Shown: positions 61,948-64,000 of the stretch, piece after piece
Layout: each line of letters starts with the position of its first letter
How positions within the stretch are numbered: position 1 is the stretch's first letter
Assembly: GCA_951812535.1 (NCBI GenBank)
Contig: CATOSK010000006.1
Location: 186,001 to 250,000 of the forward strand
DNA: 64,000 nucleotides
DNA from: an uncultured Dehalococcoidia bacterium
Lineage (GTDB): Bacteria; Chloroflexota; Dehalococcoidia; Lucifugimonadales; UBA3495
Direction: 5' to 3'
Notes under the pieces: generated by a model
The model's database searches: none
What the model was told of the DNA's origin: nothing
What the model saw: the letters and a program-made list of their open reading frames with translations, nothing else
Made by a program: the position numbers and the translations under genes

Positions 61948-62817
61948 TCACGGTAAAATATCCACGGCTTCTTGGAGTTCTCTCAAAGTTTTTCCGTTCC
62001 CGTCTCTCCAATCGGTCCGCCCGTTGCTGGTCCTACCTAGAAGAACGCCGGATGCCGTCGAAGGCGACGGAAATTTGTAGTCTGAAGTAAAGCGATACGT
62101 TTCTCCGTCCTTTACTAGAATCCCCCAATCATTCAACAGCTGATTCCGCCAGGTCGTCAGGTATTTGTGAATGGACGGTGCTTCGGTCATGGACGCTTGC
62201 GAACCTCTCCTTACGACGAACCCACTTCCATCTTCAAACCCTTGCGCCTTCAAGGTGGTTGAGTTCAAAAAAAGGTTCCTGGTGGTTTCAGCCGGCGACC
62301 GGGCTTTTTCGAAGAAACTTACTCCCAAAACTGGCAAGCACAACAGCATATCTTTGAGATACAGTTCCGCGTCTACTCTGTCTGCCCATGCGAGGGACGG
62401 AGGTTGGGGTGAATTGCCGTTGTCCAAGTCGCACCGCTTGGCCTCTCTTGCAATTTCTATTAACCGGGCCTCCAAATATTGGACATGTGCTTTGTTGAGA
62501 TTTCGGTCTTTGCTGACGAAGGTTACAGCATGGGTCCAAAAATCCTTGTTGTTGGCGTGGCTATCAAGCCGCGGCTTCACCACATCGCCCTCACCAACAT
62601 AGACAGTTGGTGTCTCTCCGGAACCATACGTGTTCCAAAGAATATAGACGCCCGAACGAGAGATTTCTTCAGCAAGTTTGGAACGGACTTCAGTATAACT
62701 TGGACGAGAGAAATAAATGCCCTGTCCAGTCCAGTTAGATTTCTCAACCACCCGGATACCTTCAGGGTCACCGAAAGGCACAAATATGCGCACCGAAAAT
62801 CCCAAAGGTTCCGTCAT
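61948..62817 (-). CDS. GIY-YIG-like nuclease with C-terminal DUF4357-like domain
   Basis: RSGVYILWNTYGSGETPTVYVGEGDVVKPRLDSH...FWTHAVTFVSKDRNLNKAHVQYLEARLIEIA; C-terminal SPSTASGVLLGRTSNGRTDWRDGNGKTLREL. Confidence 0.8.
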   Translation of the reverse strand: MTEPLGFSVRIFVPFGDPEGIRVVEKSNWTGQGIYFSRPSYTEVRSKLAEEISRSGVYILWNTYGSGETPTVYVGEGDVVKPRLDSHANNKDFWTHAVTFVSKDRNLNKAHVQYLEARLIEIAREAKRCDLDNGNSPQPPSLAWADRVDAELYLKDMLLCLPVLGVSFFEKARSPAETTRNLFLNSTTLKAQGFEDGSGFVVRRGSQASMTEAPSIHKYLTTWRNQLLNDWGILVKDGETYRFTSDYKFPSPSTASGVLLGRTSNGRTDWRDGNGKTLRELQEAVDILP

Positions 62818-63034
62818 GACGCTCTCCTTGCTCCCACTCGCACTTGGATGATCTTACTTAGGGGTGGAAGGAAACACAACAAGGTCAAATGTTGGTGGTA
62901 TAGTGGGCGGTGCTTTAGAGATTAAAGCCTGCTGCTTGGGCGCAGGCACCTTGTGCGTCCCTCTTCACGGTCCCCGTCACCTCCCTCCCCAGCAACGTGT
63001 TTCCCAACCTTTATCCCCGCACGCCCATGACATC

Positions 63035-64000
63035 ATGCTGCAGCACATAGGATCCAGCCCCCGCTACAAGTGGTGGGTCTTCGCCACCATCGGAGCGGGA
63101 ATCTTCTTCTCCGTCGTCGACCACGGCAGCGTTCAGATTGCGCTGCCGGATATCGAAGCCTACTACGATTCGGACCTGCCCACCGTGCAGTGGGTGGTGG
63201 TGGCTTATGCGCTGGCCATCAGCGTCCTTCTGCTGCCCATGGGACGCCTCGGCGACACGCTGGGCCGGAAACGGGTCTACGTGGCTGGCCTGGCCATCTA
63301 CCTGGTGGCGTCGGCGGTGTCCGGCATGGCCACGGACATCGCCATGCTGATCTTCGGGCGGGTCCTGCAGGGCATCGGTTCCGCGATGATGCAGGGGCTG
63401 GCCATGGCGATGATCATTTCCTCCTTTCCGGCCCGGGAACGGGGCAAGGCCCTCGGTTCCAACATGAGCGTTGTCGGCAGCGGCGCCATTGCCGGCCCCG
63501 CGTTGGGCGGCCTGCTGGTCAGCGCCCTGGGGTGGCGGTGGGTGTTCTTCATCAACATCCCCTTTGGCATCATCATCATGATTGCGTCGCTGCTCATCCT
63601 GGAGCGTCGGCAACCCGAGGAGGAAGAACGGGATAACAGCAAGGGATTCGACTGGGTGGGAGCGGCTCTATCCGGAGCGATGCTTTTGCTGTTCCTGCTG
63701 GTGGTTGGCAACGGGCACCAGCTTGGGTGGACGTCGCTGGCGGTGGTCGGCGGGGCATTCGTCGTCGTGGTATTGATGGTGGCCTTCGTTTGGTGGGAAC
63801 TGAGGGTGCCGTCGCCAATGCTGGAGCTGCGGTTGTTCCGTCGAAAGCTGGTGGCGCTGGGAGTGGCCGCCGGTTGGCTCTCCTTCTGCGGAATGGCGGC
63901 GTTGCGGTTCATGGTGCCCTTCTACCTGCAAAGGGTCCTGGGCCTGACGCCGAAAGAGGTGGGCCTGTTGCTGATCCCAGCAGCTATCTGCATGATTGTG
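63035..64000 (+). CDS. MFS transporter, DHA2-type, truncated by window end
   Basis: VFATIGAGIFFSVVDHGSVQIALPDIEAYYDSDLPTVQWVVVAYALAISVLLLPMGRLGDTLGRKRVYVAGLAIYLVAS...; open at right edge, so missing from the ORF track. Confidence 0.92.
   Translation, partial: MLQHIGSSPRYKWWVFATIGAGIFFSVVDHGSVQIALPDIEAYYDSDLPTVQWVVVAYALAISVLLLPMGRLGDTLGRKRVYVAGLAIYLVASAVSGMATDIAMLIFGRVLQGIGSAMMQGLAMAMIISSFPARERGKALGSNMSVVGSGAIAGPALGGLLVSALGWRWVFFINIPFGIIIMIASLLILERRQPEEEERDNSKGFDWVGAALSGAMLLLFLLVVGNGHQLGWTSLAVVGGAFVVVVLMVAFVWWELRVPSPMLELRLFRRKLVALGVAAGWLSFCGMAALRFMVPFYLQRVLGLTPKEVGLLLIPAAICMIV

Overview
GC-rich bacterial chromosomal window, probably Chloroflexota/Dehalococcoidia-like from gene content (a lineage guess, not proven by the sequence). 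Roughly 1-26.5 kb is an accessory region: many insertion sequences (IS701, IS5, IS3, IS21/IS1182 relics), MITE/hairpin repeats, small orphan genes and a P4-type tyrosine integrase next to tRNA-Ser(GGA). Roughly 27-64 kb is mostly core metabolism (aroK-aroB, MaoC pair, rsmG, archaeal-type PEP carboxylase, a trpE/trpG cluster, MmgE/PrpD, acyl-CoA dehydrogenase, MFS), interrupted by IS630, IS relics and toxin-antitoxin/defence-like genes. Main points: (1) a T-box leader with a Trp (UGG) specifier reads into a RelBE-like toxin-antitoxin pair placed in front of trpE; (2) a SelW/Rdx-family selenoprotein has an in-frame UGA (CxxU) and a SECIS-like hairpin, and the ORF track misses it; (3) four abutting IS elements (IS701-IS5-IS701-IS701) are each joined by a single CTAG; (4) an octamer array (CGTTATTC x7) lies next to the integrase; (5) a perfect 16-bp palindrome carrying TATAAT lies upstream of an Abi-like gene; (6) a protein has three tandem DUF4377-like repeats, and a second copy of the family is cut by an IS3. 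Several core genes carry homopolymer-associated frameshifts that look like assembly indels. All family calls come from reading motifs; no searches were run.
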